Under the pieces are notes generated by a model. That model was not told the DNA's origin, did not search any database, and saw only the letters and a program-made list of their open reading frames with translations. Of a stretch of DNA of 64,000 bases, positions 7,942-16,510 are shown in pieces. The position numbers and the translations under genes are program-made. The DNA is taken from the NCBI GenBank assembly GCA_019635355.1, contig JAHBZQ010000001.1:4712001-4776000 (forward strand), in the 5' to 3' direction. Each line of letters opens with the position of its first letter. The first letter of the stretch is position 1. The DNA comes from Rhizobacter sp. GTDB taxonomy: Bacteria > Pseudomonadota > Gammaproteobacteria > Burkholderiales > Burkholderiaceae_C.

Positions 7942-8607
7942 ATGAGCAAGCAGGCGAACGCCAAGTCCAAAGCCCCGAAGATCCAGGAGAAAAAGACACC
8001 GGGCCTCGCGGCTTCCAACATGACGGGCACAGGCCCTGGCGGCCTGTCGGTGCGGGCCTTCGCCGAGTGGTACCGCGACCGTGAACTCGAGCAGTGGGAG
8101 CGTTTCGACTACGCCGCGCTCGAGAAGATCGCGAAGGCCATCGAGAAGGTCGAGAAGTCGGGCAAGACCATCTTCGTGATGGGCAACGGCGGCTCGGCCG
8201 CCACCGCGTCGCACGTCGCGACCGACTGGTCGAAGACGGCCGAGCGTGTGAACAAGCCGCTCATCCGCTGCGTCTCGCTCAACGACAACACCGCCTTCAT
8301 GACGGCCATCGGCAACGACCTCGGCTACGACGAGATCTTTGCGCGCCAACTGCGCAACCTGTGCGGCAAGGGTGACCTGGTGGTCATCATCTCCGGCTCG
8401 GGCAATTCGCCGAGCGTGCTGAAGGCCAACGACTACGCGAAGAGCGTGGGCGCCACCACGGTGGGCCTCACCGGCTTCACCGGCGGCAAGCTGCGCAAGG
8501 AAGTCGACATCTGCTTCCACGTCGAGAGCGACCAGTACGGCGTGATCGAAGACATGCACATGGCCGCGGGATCGATCCTCGCGTTCTACCTGAAGCAGCG
8601 CAAGTGA
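7942..8607 (+). CDS. SIS-domain phosphosugar isomerase, GmhA-like (sedoheptulose-7-phosphate isomerase)
   Basis: A 221-residue SIS-domain protein. The phosphosugar-binding loop reads MGNGGSAATASHVATDW and a second site reads ISGSGNSPSV. GmhA converts sedoheptulose 7-phosphate into D-glycero-D-manno-heptose 7-phosphate; the heptose role here rests mainly on the kinase, phosphatase and nucleotidyltransferase genes nearby. Compared with E. coli GmhA, the metal-ligand positions differ: the motif H-x3-E is H-x3-D (HVATD) and the C-terminal IQEVH reads IEDMH. A lysine-rich, probably disordered extension of about 35 residues precedes the domain. It starts a new transcription unit and is followed 7 bases later by a glycosyltransferase. 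Confidence 0.8.
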   Translation: MSKQANAKSKAPKIQEKKTPGLAASNMTGTGPGGLSVRAFAEWYRDRELEQWERFDYAALEKIAKAIEKVEKSGKTIFVMGNGGSAATASHVATDWSKTAERVNKPLIRCVSLNDNTAFMTAIGNDLGYDEIFARQLRNLCGKGDLVVIISGSGNSPSVLKANDYAKSVGATTVGLTGFTGGKLRKEVDICFHVESDQYGVIEDMHMAAGSILAFYLKQRK

Positions 8608-8614
8608 TGCTGCG

Positions 8615-9889
8615 GTGATCCACTACGTCACGCAAAACGGGATCGGCAACGCCTGGGTTGCCAACGAGCTGAGCCGCGTCGAAGCGGCCGGCATCCCGGT
8701 GGCGCTGCACGCAATGCGTGCGCCCGACAAGCTGCTGCACGACTCCGACTGGGCGGTGGCGATGAATCGCCGCACCGAGCTCATGTACCCGCTGCCGCTG
8801 GTGGCGATGTTCTTCTCGCTGCTGGCGGCGCCCTTCCGCTTCCGCGGGCGTTTCTTCGCAGCGTTGTGGAATGCCTTCTTCGGCCGGCGCGAACACCTCC
8901 GCGCGCGGCTCGCCGGCATCGCGCACCTCGCGGTGGCGGTGCACTGGGCGACCGGCATCCGCAAGAGCGGCCGCAAGGTCTCGCAGATCCACTCGCAGTG
9001 GATCAACTCCTGCGGCACGATCGCGATGTATGGCGCCTGGCTGCTCGACGCACCGTTCAGCTGGACGGGTCATGCGACCGATCTCTTCCGCAATCGCAGT
9101 GCGCTGCTCGACAAGATCGAACGAGCCAACTTCATCATCTGCATCTCGACCTTCCACCGCGACTTCTACCTGAAGCACGGTGCGCGGCCCGAGCAACTGG
9201 TGATCACCTACTGCGGCATCGACCTCTCGTGGTTCTACCCGCCGACGGTGGCACGTGACCCGAACAAGGTCTACCGCATCGTCTCGTCGGGCCGTCTCGT
9301 GGAGAAGAAGGGCTTCTCCGACCTGATCGACGCCTGCAAGATCCTCGTCGACCGCGGCGAGAAATTCGAATGCGTGATCGGCGGCAGTGGCCCGCTCGAA
9401 GCCGAGCTCAATGCGCAGATCAAGCGCCTCAACCTCGCCGACCGTATCAGCGTGACCGGCAAGGCCTTGCTGCAAGAGAAGATCGTCGACTTCATGCACG
9501 AAGGCGACGTCTACGTGCTGCCGTGCGTGTGGGCGAGCGATGGCGACGTCGATGGCCTGCCGCAGATGATCATGGAAGCGATGGCGAGCGGCTTGCCGGC
9601 CATTTCGACACGCCTCGTTGGCATTCCCGATCTGCTGCAGCATGAAGACACCGGCCTGCTCGTCGAGCCCAACCAGCCGGCGCAGCTGGCCGATGCGATG
9701 GCCCGCTTGATGCATGACCCGGCGCTGGCGGCACGCCTGTCTGCCAACGGCCAGCAGCTGCTCAAGAAGACCTTCGACCTGAACCACTGCCTCGAGCCCT
9801 TGATCGAGAAATTCCGCCAGAGCCTGGCTGCCGCTGCCCCTGGGCAGCGCAGCACCGGCCCGGCAACACCCACCAGAGTGACGACATGA
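8615..9889 (+). CDS. Glycosyltransferase family 4 (GT-B) protein
   Basis: A 424-residue cytoplasmic glycosyltransferase with a GTG start, since no ATG fits the conserved opening (IHYVTQNGIGNAWVANEL). The C-terminal half shows the GT4 nucleotide-sugar site: RIVSSGRLVEKKGFSDLIDA, then GGSGPLEAEL, and the acidic motif around DGLPQMIMEAMASGLPAIST with the E-x7-E spacing typical of retaining GT-B enzymes. The sugar donor cannot be read from sequence; a GDP-sugar is likely given the neighbours. Its stop overlaps the kinase start (ATGA). It is the only classical glycosyltransferase in the visible locus besides the initiating phosphotransferase, so more are expected outside the window. Confidence 0.88.
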   Translation: MIHYVTQNGIGNAWVANELSRVEAAGIPVALHAMRAPDKLLHDSDWAVAMNRRTELMYPLPLVAMFFSLLAAPFRFRGRFFAALWNAFFGRREHLRARLAGIAHLAVAVHWATGIRKSGRKVSQIHSQWINSCGTIAMYGAWLLDAPFSWTGHATDLFRNRSALLDKIERANFIICISTFHRDFYLKHGARPEQLVITYCGIDLSWFYPPTVARDPNKVYRIVSSGRLVEKKGFSDLIDACKILVDRGEKFECVIGGSGPLEAELNAQIKRLNLADRISVTGKALLQEKIVDFMHEGDVYVLPCVWASDGDVDGLPQMIMEAMASGLPAISTRLVGIPDLLQHEDTGLLVEPNQPAQLADAMARLMHDPALAARLSANGQQLLKKTFDLNHCLEPLIEKFRQSLAAAAPGQRSTGPATPTRVTT

Positions 9890-10884
9890 TCATTTCGCAA
9901 ACCCCGTATCGGGTGAGCTTCGCCGGCGGCGGCACCGACCTGCCCGCCTTCTACCGCCAGGAATACGGCGCGGTGCTGTCGATGGCGATCGACAAGCACA
10001 TGTACGTCACGGTCAGCCCGCGTTTCGAGAAGACGGCGCGGGTGGCCTATACGAAGGTGGAGATCGCCGAATCGATCAACGACATCCAGCACGAGCTGGT
10101 GCGCGAGGCGCTGCGCATCACCGGCCTCGGCCGCCACATCGAGATCACGACCGTGGGCGACGTGCCGGCCGGCACCGGCATGGGCTCGTCAAGCTCGCTG
10201 ACCGTGGGCCTCCTGCAGGCGCTGTACGCCTACAAGGGACAGATCGTGAGCGCGAAGAACGTGGCCGAGCAGGCCTGCCAGATCGAGATCGACATCCTCG
10301 GCAAGCCGATCGGCAAGCAGGACCAGTACGCCGCGGCCTTCGGCAACCTCAACTACATCCGCTTCAACCCAGACGACACCGTCGACGTGGAGCCGGTGCC
10401 GGCGCCGGCCGAGACGATGAAGGAGCTGTCGAGCCGCATGATGCTGCTCTACACCGAGCAGCAGCGCGACGCCGACGGCATCTTGAAGCGCCAGAGCGAA
10501 GGCACGAAAGACCGCATGCCGGTGCTGCGCGCGATGCGCGACCTGGCGCAGGAGATGCGGGTTGCGATCACCGGCGCCAATGGCCTCGACGAGTTCGCGA
10601 AGCTGCTGCACCAGGGCTGGGAGCTCAAGCGCTCGCTGGGCTTCGGCATCAGCATGGAACGTGTCGATGCCTGGTACGAGCAGGCCCGCAAGCTGGGTGC
10701 GCAAGGCGGCAAGCTGCTGGGCGCGGGTGGTGGCGGCTTCCTGCTGCTGATTGCACCGAAGGAGCGCCACAACCTGATCCGCGATGCACTCGGCAACCCG
10801 CGCGAGCTGACGCTCGACATCGACCGCCGCGGTGGCCGTGTCATCTTCATCAGCGACCATCAGCGTCTGCTGCACAACCAGTAA
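9886..10884 (+). CDS. hddA: GHMP kinase, D-glycero-D-manno-heptose 7-phosphate kinase-like
   Basis: A 332-residue GHMP-family sugar kinase. Family motif 1 opens the protein (PYRVSFAGGGTDLPAFY), the ATP loop is PAGTGMGSSSSL near residue 94, and motif 3 is GGKLLGAGGGGFLL near residue 278. HddA enzymes phosphorylate D-glycero-D-manno-heptose 7-phosphate to the 1,7-bisphosphate in the GDP-heptose route. The separate GmhA-like, GmhB-like and nucleotidyltransferase genes around it support that role. The ATG overlaps the preceding stop. A fucokinase- or galactokinase-like role is the main alternative, but the GGGTDLP opening and this gene set favour heptose. Confidence 0.78.
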   Translation: MIISQTPYRVSFAGGGTDLPAFYRQEYGAVLSMAIDKHMYVTVSPRFEKTARVAYTKVEIAESINDIQHELVREALRITGLGRHIEITTVGDVPAGTGMGSSSSLTVGLLQALYAYKGQIVSAKNVAEQACQIEIDILGKPIGKQDQYAAAFGNLNYIRFNPDDTVDVEPVPAPAETMKELSSRMMLLYTEQQRDADGILKRQSEGTKDRMPVLRAMRDLAQEMRVAITGANGLDEFAKLLHQGWELKRSLGFGISMERVDAWYEQARKLGAQGGKLLGAGGGGFLLLIAPKERHNLIRDALGNPRELTLDIDRRGGRVIFISDHQRLLHNQ

Positions 10885-10894
10885 AGACCCACCC

Positions 10895-12019
10895 ATGAGA
10901 GTGCTCATCACCGGCGGCGCCGGCTTCATCGGTTCCCACACCGCCGACGCGCTGCTGCGCGAGGGCTACCAGGTGCGCGTGCTCGACTCGCTCGAAGAGC
11001 CGGTGCACCCCGGCCATGCGAAGCCGGCCTATCTCGACCCGCGCATCGAGTTCATCAAAGGCGACGTGCGCCACGAAGCCGTGCTGCTGGACGCGCTGCG
11101 CGGCAGCGACTACGTCTACCACCTGGCCGCGTTCCAGGACTACCTGCCCACCTTCAGCCGCTTCTTCGACGTCAACGTGACCAGCACCGCGCTGATCTAT
11201 GAATTGATCGTGCGCGAGAAGCTGCCGGTGAAGAAGGTGATCGTGGCCTCCAGCCAGGCCGCGCTCGGGGAAGGCCTCTATCACGACGCCAACGGCAAGC
11301 CCGTGCTGCCTGACATCCGCCCAACCGAACAGCTCGAGCGCGGCGTGTGGGAGGTGCAGGCGCCGAAGGGCTTTACCGGCCCGCTGCAATGGCAGCGCAC
11401 CGACGAGACGGTCGCCAACCCGCAGAACCAATACGGCCTGTCGAAGATCGCCGAAGAGCGCGTGGCGCTGTCGCTCGGCAAGCGCTACGGCATCCCGAGC
11501 GTGGCCATGCGCTACTCCATCGTGCAAGGCCCGCGCCAGAGTTTCTACAACGCGTACAGCGGTGCGTGCCGCGTGTTCTGCTTGAGCTTCCACCTCGGCC
11601 GCGAGCCGATGATCTACGAAGACGGCCAGCAGGTGCGCGACTTCGTGAACGTGCAGGACGTGGTCGACGCCAACCTGCTCGTGCTGCGCGACGAGCGTGC
11701 GAACTACGAGATGTTCAACGTCGGCGGCGACAAGGCGCACACGGTTTCGTCGTTCGCGACGGTCGTGGCCGAAGTCTTCGGTGCCAAGGGCTACCAGGCC
11801 GAGCCCTGCGGCAAGTTCCGCTTCGGCGACACGCGCCACATCTGCTCCGACGTGAGCAAGCTGAAGGCACTCGGTTGGAAGCCGACACGCACGGTGCACG
11901 AGAGCGTCGAGGCTTACAAGGCCTGGCTCTCGACGGCCGACAACGCGGCGCAGATCCTCGACTACTGCAACCAGCAGATGGCCGCGCTCAATGTGGTGCG
12001 CGACGTGAACAAGGCGTGA
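10895..12019 (+). CDS. Extended SDR NAD-dependent epimerase/dehydratase, dTDP-L-rhamnose 4-epimerase-like
   Basis: A 374-residue extended short-chain dehydrogenase. The NAD site is ITGGAGFIGSHTADAL, the active-site Ser region is VIVASSQAALGEG and the catalytic Tyr/Lys pair is in NQYGLSKIAEE. The order LERGVWE, then RYSIVQGPRQSFYNAYSGA, then IYEDGQQVRDFVNVQDVVDA recalls WbiB-type dTDP-L-rhamnose 4-epimerases. The segment where those proteins carry a Cys-rich loop here reads VQAPKGFTGPLQW, without cysteines. It may therefore epimerise a different nucleotide sugar, possibly a GDP-heptose derivative. It follows the kinase by 10 bases, and its stop overlaps the GTG start of the next gene. Confidence 0.7.
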   Translation: MRVLITGGAGFIGSHTADALLREGYQVRVLDSLEEPVHPGHAKPAYLDPRIEFIKGDVRHEAVLLDALRGSDYVYHLAAFQDYLPTFSRFFDVNVTSTALIYELIVREKLPVKKVIVASSQAALGEGLYHDANGKPVLPDIRPTEQLERGVWEVQAPKGFTGPLQWQRTDETVANPQNQYGLSKIAEERVALSLGKRYGIPSVAMRYSIVQGPRQSFYNAYSGACRVFCLSFHLGREPMIYEDGQQVRDFVNVQDVVDANLLVLRDERANYEMFNVGGDKAHTVSSFATVVAEVFGAKGYQAEPCGKFRFGDTRHICSDVSKLKALGWKPTRTVHESVEAYKAWLSTADNAAQILDYCNQQMAALNVVRDVNKA

Positions 12020-12750
12020 GCACAGGCCAGCGCAAAACCAAGGCGGTGCTGCTCGCGGGCGGCCTCGGCACGCGCCTGCGCCCGCTCACGAACACCGTCC
12101 CCAAGTGCCTGGTCGAAATTGCCGGCCGGCCCTTGCTGGATTACTGGTTCCAGGCGTTGCGCGCTGCCGGCATCACCGATGTGCTGGTCAACAACCACCA
12201 CCTGCCCGATGCGGTGCGGGCGTTCCTCGATGACAAGCGCCACGAAGGCTTCAATGCCGTCGAGGCTTACGAGCCGGTGCTGCTCGGCTCGGCGGGCACC
12301 GTGGCGCACAACCGCGCTTGGGCCGACGACGCCGACGACGTGCTGATCATCTACGCCGACAACCTGTCGAGCCTCGATGTGCCGGCCTTCATGGCCAGCC
12401 ACCGGGCACACGGCTTGCTGATGACCATGCTGCTGTTCCACGCGCCGAACCCGAAGGCCTGCGGCATCGCCGAGGTCGACGCGACCGGGCGCATCGTCGA
12501 TTTCGTCGAGAAGCCGGCCGAACCGAAGTCGGACCTGGCGAACGCCGGCGTGTATGCGGTGACCGCGGAGGCCTGGCGCGAGATGGCCGATGCGAAGGCC
12601 TTCGACCTCGGCTTCGACGTGCTGCCGAAATTCGTCGGCCGCATGCAAGGCCATGTGCACGAGGGCTACCACCGCGACATCGGCAACCTCGATGCGCTGG
12701 AAGCTGCGCGTGCCGATGCACCGCGTGTGTTCGCGGGGCGATTCAACTGA
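12016..12750 (+). CDS. hddC: Sugar-nucleotide nucleotidyltransferase, HddC-like (heptose-1-phosphate guanylyltransferase)
   Basis: A 244-residue nucleotidyltransferase-fold protein with the signature LLAGGLGTRLRPLT and the substrate lysine segment VPKCLVEIAGRPLLDYW; FVEKP appears in the middle and YHRDIGNLDALE near the end. In GDP-heptose clusters this position is held by HddC, which joins GTP and D-glycero-D-manno-heptose 1-phosphate. GTG is used as start and overlaps the upstream stop. Nucleotide and sugar specificity cannot be read directly, so glucose- or mannose-1-phosphate remain possible; the neighbouring kinase and phosphatase favour heptose. Confidence 0.75.
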   Translation: MSTGQRKTKAVLLAGGLGTRLRPLTNTVPKCLVEIAGRPLLDYWFQALRAAGITDVLVNNHHLPDAVRAFLDDKRHEGFNAVEAYEPVLLGSAGTVAHNRAWADDADDVLIIYADNLSSLDVPAFMASHRAHGLLMTMLLFHAPNPKACGIAEVDATGRIVDFVEKPAEPKSDLANAGVYAVTAEAWREMADAKAFDLGFDVLPKFVGRMQGHVHEGYHRDIGNLDALEAARADAPRVFAGRFN

Positions 12751-12771
12751 TCAAAGACAAGAGGACACGAC

Positions 12772-13773
12772 ATGAAAGTGCTGGTGACGGGCGGAGCGGG
12801 GTATGTGGGCAGCGCGTGCCTGCGCAAGTTGCTGGCCGAAGGCCACGACGCCATCGCGTTCGACAACCTCTCCGAGGGTTATGAGGCGGCGGTGCCGGCC
12901 GGCAAGCTGGTCAAGGGCGACATCGCCGACACGGCCGCGCTGGCCAAGGTGATGAAGGACCACGGCAGCGAGGCGGTGATGCACTTCGCCGCCGCCACGT
13001 ATGTGGGTGAGTCGGTGACGAACCCCGACCACCACTACAACAACAACATCGCCGGGACGCTGAGCCTCCTGCGCGCGATGCGCCAGGCTAACGTCAACCG
13101 CATGCTGTTCTCGAGCACCTGCGCCACCTACGGCGACAACCCGGTGGTGCCGATGAACGAGACGGCCGCGCAGATCCCCTGCAGCCCGTATGCGCGCACC
13201 AAGCTCGCGGTCGAATGGATGATCCGCGACTTCGCGCATGCCTATGGCCTGGGCTTCACGCTGCTGCGCTACTTCAACGCGTCGGGCGCCGACCGTGATG
13301 GCGAGTTCGGCGAAGCGCACGACCCCGAGACGCACCTGATCCCGCTGCTGCTGCAGGTGGCCCTCGGCCAGCGCGACAAGCTCATGCTCTACGGCGACGA
13401 CTACCCCACGCCCGACGGCACCTGCATCCGCGACTACGTGCACACCGACGACCTGGCGCAAGCGCACATGCTCGCCATCATGGCGACCACGCCGACCACG
13501 GCCGAGGTGTTCAACATCGGCACCGGCAACGGCCAGTCGGTGAAGGAAGTGCACCGCGCCTGCGAAGAAGTGACCGGCAAGAAGATCCCGCTGCAGATCA
13601 CCGCCCGCCGCCCCGGCGATGCCCCCGCGCTCGTGGCCGACCCGACCAAGCTCAAGACGCAGCTCGGCTGGAAGCCCGAGTTCTACGACATCAAGCGCAC
13701 CGTCGAGACGGCCTGGGCCTGGCACCAGAAGTACCCGCGCGGCTACGCCGACAAGGTGAAGGCCAAGCGCTGA
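12772..13773 (+). CDS. galE: UDP-glucose 4-epimerase
   Basis: A 333-residue GalE. Visible features are the NAD loop VTGGAGYVGSACLRKLL, the HFAAATYVGESV segment, the SSTCATYG active-site serine region, the catalytic YARTK pair, LLRYFNASGAD and the GALE-type IRDYVHTDDLAQAH. It interconverts UDP-glucose and UDP-galactose (or their N-acetyl forms) and would supply the polymer with a second hexose. A good ribosome-binding sequence, AGAGGA, precedes the ATG by about 10 bases. It is the last gene of the plus-strand arm and is followed at once by a strong palindromic terminator. Confidence 0.92.
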   Translation: MKVLVTGGAGYVGSACLRKLLAEGHDAIAFDNLSEGYEAAVPAGKLVKGDIADTAALAKVMKDHGSEAVMHFAAATYVGESVTNPDHHYNNNIAGTLSLLRAMRQANVNRMLFSSTCATYGDNPVVPMNETAAQIPCSPYARTKLAVEWMIRDFAHAYGLGFTLLRYFNASGADRDGEFGEAHDPETHLIPLLLQVALGQRDKLMLYGDDYPTPDGTCIRDYVHTDDLAQAHMLAIMATTPTTAEVFNIGTGNGQSVKEVHRACEEVTGKKIPLQITARRPGDAPALVADPTKLKTQLGWKPEFYDIKRTVETAWAWHQKYPRGYADKVKAKR

Positions 13774-13791
13774 GTCGCTTTCGCTCAAAGC

Positions 13792-13819
13792 AAAACGGCG
13801 CCTTGCAAGGCGCCGTTTT
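13792..13819. terminator. Bidirectional intrinsic terminator between the two arms of the polysaccharide locus
   Basis: A perfect inverted repeat reads AAAACGGCGCCTT-GC-AAGGCGCCGTTTT, giving a GC-rich stem flanked by A and T runs on opposite sides. It therefore works as a rho-independent terminator in both directions. It serves galE on the plus strand (18 bases after its stop) and the GmhB-like gene on the minus strand. Confidence 0.92.
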
Positions 13820-13837
13820 TTCATGAAGCGTGGCAGA

Positions 13838-14398
13838 TCAGGCGGGGACGTGTTGCGGCAGGAAGGCCTGCACGTCGGCGTGTGCGGCGACAACGGCGTG
13901 GGCCTGCGTCGTCTCCGGCTGCGGGTGGCCGGCCGGGCGGAAGAGTAGCGTGCTGCCCACGCCCGCGCGGGCGCCCGCCTGGATGTCGGTTTCCATGTCG
14001 CCCAGCAGCACCGAGGCCGCGAGGTCGACGTCGAACTCCTGCGCCGCCTGCAGGATCATCCCGGGGTTGGGCTTGCGGAACGGCGACTCGGCCTTGTAGT
14101 GCCCGATGCCATGCTCGGCGTGGTACGGGCAGAAGTAGACCTTGTCGATGGGCGCGCTGCGCGAGGCGAACTCACCGCACATCCACTCGGTGAGCAGGTG
14201 GAAGTCGGCCTCGGTGTACTTGCCGCGCCCGATGCCCGCTTGGTTGGTGATCACGAAGACGAGGTAGCCGCGCTCGCGTGCCGTGCGCACGAGGTCGAAG
14301 ATGCCGTCGACGAAATCGAAGTCTTCTTTTCTGTGCACGTGGGCGTGATCGATGTTGATCACGCCATCGCGGTCGAGGAACAGGGCAGGGCGGCCCAT
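13838..14398 (-). CDS. gmhB: HAD-superfamily heptose bisphosphate phosphatase, GmhB-like
   Basis: A 186-residue HAD phosphatase of histidinol-phosphatase/GmhB type. The nucleophile and acid are Asp9 and Asp11 in FLDRDGVIN; motif II is VITNQAGIGRG, the lysine is in FRKPNPGM, and motif IV is LLGDMETDIQAG. GmhB removes a phosphate from heptose 1,7-bisphosphate. The zinc loop is unusual: E. coli GmhB has C-x-H and then C-x-C, whereas here Cys90 and His93 are followed by ESPFRKP, with both later cysteines missing. Zinc binding is therefore doubtful. It is the last gene of the minus-strand arm and ends at the shared terminator. Confidence 0.82.
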   Translation of the reverse strand: MGRPALFLDRDGVINIDHAHVHRKEDFDFVDGIFDLVRTARERGYLVFVITNQAGIGRGKYTEADFHLLTEWMCGEFASRSAPIDKVYFCPYHAEHGIGHYKAESPFRKPNPGMILQAAQEFDVDLAASVLLGDMETDIQAGARAGVGSTLLFRPAGHPQPETTQAHAVVAAHADVQAFLPQHVPA

Positions 14399-14411
14399 GC
14401 AGATGCCCCGC

Positions 14412-15533
14412 TTACTCGTGGTAGTCGTAGGCCTGGAAGCCAGCCATCTTGACCAGGCTGTCGCGGCGCGCCGAGTTGTAGTCGGCCTCGACCATTTCCT
14501 TCACCAGCTCGGGCAGCGAGGTGGTGGGCACCCAGCCGAGCTTCTGCTTGGCCTTGGTGGGGTCACCCAGCAGCGTTTCCACTTCGGTGGGGCGGAAGTA
14601 GCGCGGGTCGACGCGCACGATCACGTCGCCCACCTTGCACTTGGCCTTGTCGCCTTCGACCTTGGTGACGGTGCCGATCTCGTTCACGCCTTCGCCGGTG
14701 AAGGTGACGGTCACGCCCAGCTCCTTGGCGGCGAACTCGACGAACTGGCGCACGCTGTACTGCACGCCGGTCGCGATGACGAAGTCTTCGGGCTTGTCTT
14801 GCTGCAGCATCAGCCACTGCATCTCGACGTAGTCGCGCGCATGGCCCCAGTCGCGCAGGGCGCTCATGTTGCCCAGGTGCAGGCAGTCTTGCAGGCCGAG
14901 CGCGATGCGGGCGATGGCACGCGTGATCTTGCGCGTCACGAAGGTCTCGCCACGCAGCGGGCTCTCGTGGTTGAAGAGGATGCCGTTGCACGCGTAGAGG
15001 CCGTAGGCCTCGCGGTAGTTGACGGTGATCCAGTAGGCGTACATCTTCGCCACCGCGTAGGGGCTGCGCGGGTAGAAGGGCGTGGTCTCCTTCTGCGGAA
15101 TTTCCTGCACCAGGCCGTACAGCTCGGAGGTGCTGGCCTGGTAGAAGCGGGTCTTCTTCTCGAGGCCGAGGATGCGGATGGCCTCCAGGATGCGCAGCGT
15201 GCCGATGCCGTCGGCATTCGCCGTGTACTCGGGCGTCTCGAAGCTCACCGCCACGTGGCTCATCGCGGCGAGGTTGTAGATCTCGTCGGGCTGCACCTGC
15301 TGGATGATGCGGATCAGGTTGGTGCTGTCCGTCAGGTCACCGTAGTGCAGGATGAAGTTCTTGTTGTCGACGTGCGGATCCTGGTAGAGGTGGTCGATGC
15401 GGTCGGTGTTGAAAAGGCTCGAGCGGCGCTTGATGCCGTGGACTTCGTAGCCCTTCTTCAGCAGCAGTTCGGACAGGTACGCACCATCCTGGCCGGTCAC
15501 GCCGGTGATGAGGGCAACTTTCTTGTGGGACAT
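14412..15533 (-). CDS. gmd: GDP-mannose 4,6-dehydratase
   Basis: A 373-residue extended SDR of the size of E. coli Gmd. It has the NADP loop ITGVTGQDGAYLSELLL, then IKRRSSLFNTDRIDHLY, STSELYG with the catalytic Thr/Glu region, the YAVAK Tyr-Lys pair, and NHESPLRGETFVTRKI. It turns GDP-D-mannose into GDP-4-keto-6-deoxy-D-mannose. The reductase-epimerase partner fcl lies directly upstream on the same strand, and manC, which supplies GDP-mannose, lies before that. In heptose-using loci, Gmd relatives act on GDP-manno-heptose instead; with a GDP-heptose gene set 3 kb away this alternative is real, but the sequence looks like an ordinary Gmd. Confidence 0.93.
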   Translation of the reverse strand: MSHKKVALITGVTGQDGAYLSELLLKKGYEVHGIKRRSSLFNTDRIDHLYQDPHVDNKNFILHYGDLTDSTNLIRIIQQVQPDEIYNLAAMSHVAVSFETPEYTANADGIGTLRILEAIRILGLEKKTRFYQASTSELYGLVQEIPQKETTPFYPRSPYAVAKMYAYWITVNYREAYGLYACNGILFNHESPLRGETFVTRKITRAIARIALGLQDCLHLGNMSALRDWGHARDYVEMQWLMLQQDKPEDFVIATGVQYSVRQFVEFAAKELGVTVTFTGEGVNEIGTVTKVEGDKAKCKVGDVIVRVDPRYFRPTEVETLLGDPTKAKQKLGWVPTTSLPELVKEMVEADYNSARRDSLVKMAGFQAYDYHE

Positions 15534-15563
15534 GATCGATCTCGGTGAGGATGGTCTTGGAAT

Positions 15564-16490
15564 TTACTGGCGGAACGGCGCGGTCTCGTAGGTGAGGCGC
15601 AGGCCCTCTTGCAGGCTGGTCTTGGCGCGCCAGCCGAGCGAGGCGAGGCGGCTCACGTCGAGCAGCTTGCGTGGCGTGCCGTCGGGCTTGCTGCTGTCGA
15701 AGACGATGCGGCCTTCGAAGCCCACGGTCTTCATGACGGACTCGGCCAGCTCGCGGATGGTCACGTCTTCGCCTGTGCCGATGTTGACCAGCGGGCCGTC
15801 GTAACCCTGCTCGGCCAGGTGCACGCAGGCGTCGGCCAGGTCGTCGACGTAGAGGAATTCGCGCTTGGGAGTGCCGCTGCCCCAGACCACGTATTCACCG
15901 TCGCCGCGTTCGCGTGCTTCATGCGCCTTGCGCAGCAGGGCCGGCAGCACGTGGCTGGTGGCGAGGTCGTAGTTGTCGTTCGGGCCGTAAAGGTTGGTGG
16001 GCATCACGCTCACGTACTGGCGGCCGTATTGCGCGTTGTAGGCGTCGCAGAGCTTGATGCCGGTGATCTTGGCGATCGCATACGGCTCGTTGGTCTGCTC
16101 CAGCGGGCCAGTCAGCAGGTAGTCTTCCTTGATCGGCTGCGGGCAGTCGCGCGGGTAGATGCAGCTCGAGCCGAGGAACATCATGCGCTGGATGCCCGCG
16201 AGGTGGGCGCCGTGCACGAGGTTGGCCTCGATCATGAGGTTTTGATAGAGGAAGTCGGCGCGGTAGATGTTGTTGGCCTGGATGCCGCCCACCTTGGCCG
16301 CGGCGATGAAGCTGTAGTCGGGTTTCTCGGCCGAGAGGAAGGCATGCACGGCCTGCTGGTCGAGCAGGTCGAGCTCGGCATGCGTGCGCGTCACGATGTT
16401 GCGGTAGCCGCCGGCCTGCAGGCGGCGCACGAGGGCGCTGCCCACCATGCCGCGATGCCCGGCCACGTAGATCTTGGCGTTCTTGTCCAT
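15564..16490 (-). CDS. fcl: GDP-L-fucose synthase (GDP-4-keto-6-deoxymannose 3,5-epimerase-4-reductase)
   Basis: A 308-residue SDR of the WcaG/Fcl family. Features are VAGHRGMVGSALVRRL at the NADP site, AAKVGGIQANN, the FLGSSCIYPRDCPQPIKED segment with the catalytic Ser and Cys, the YAIAKITG Tyr-Lys pair, and MPTNLYGPNDNYD. It epimerises C3 and C5 and reduces C4 of the Gmd product to give GDP-L-fucose. It lies 30 bases upstream of gmd and 20 bases downstream of manC, so the three form a compact GDP-mannose to GDP-fucose operon. If Gmd works on GDP-heptose, this would be the matching 6-deoxy-heptose reductase. Confidence 0.93.
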   Translation of the reverse strand: MDKNAKIYVAGHRGMVGSALVRRLQAGGYRNIVTRTHAELDLLDQQAVHAFLSAEKPDYSFIAAAKVGGIQANNIYRADFLYQNLMIEANLVHGAHLAGIQRMMFLGSSCIYPRDCPQPIKEDYLLTGPLEQTNEPYAIAKITGIKLCDAYNAQYGRQYVSVMPTNLYGPNDNYDLATSHVLPALLRKAHEARERGDGEYVVWGSGTPKREFLYVDDLADACVHLAEQGYDGPLVNIGTGEDVTIRELAESVMKTVGFEGRIVFDSSKPDGTPRKLLDVSRLASLGWRAKTSLQEGLRLTYETAPFRQ

Positions 16491-16510
16491 GAATGCTGAT
16501 AGGTGCGGCT

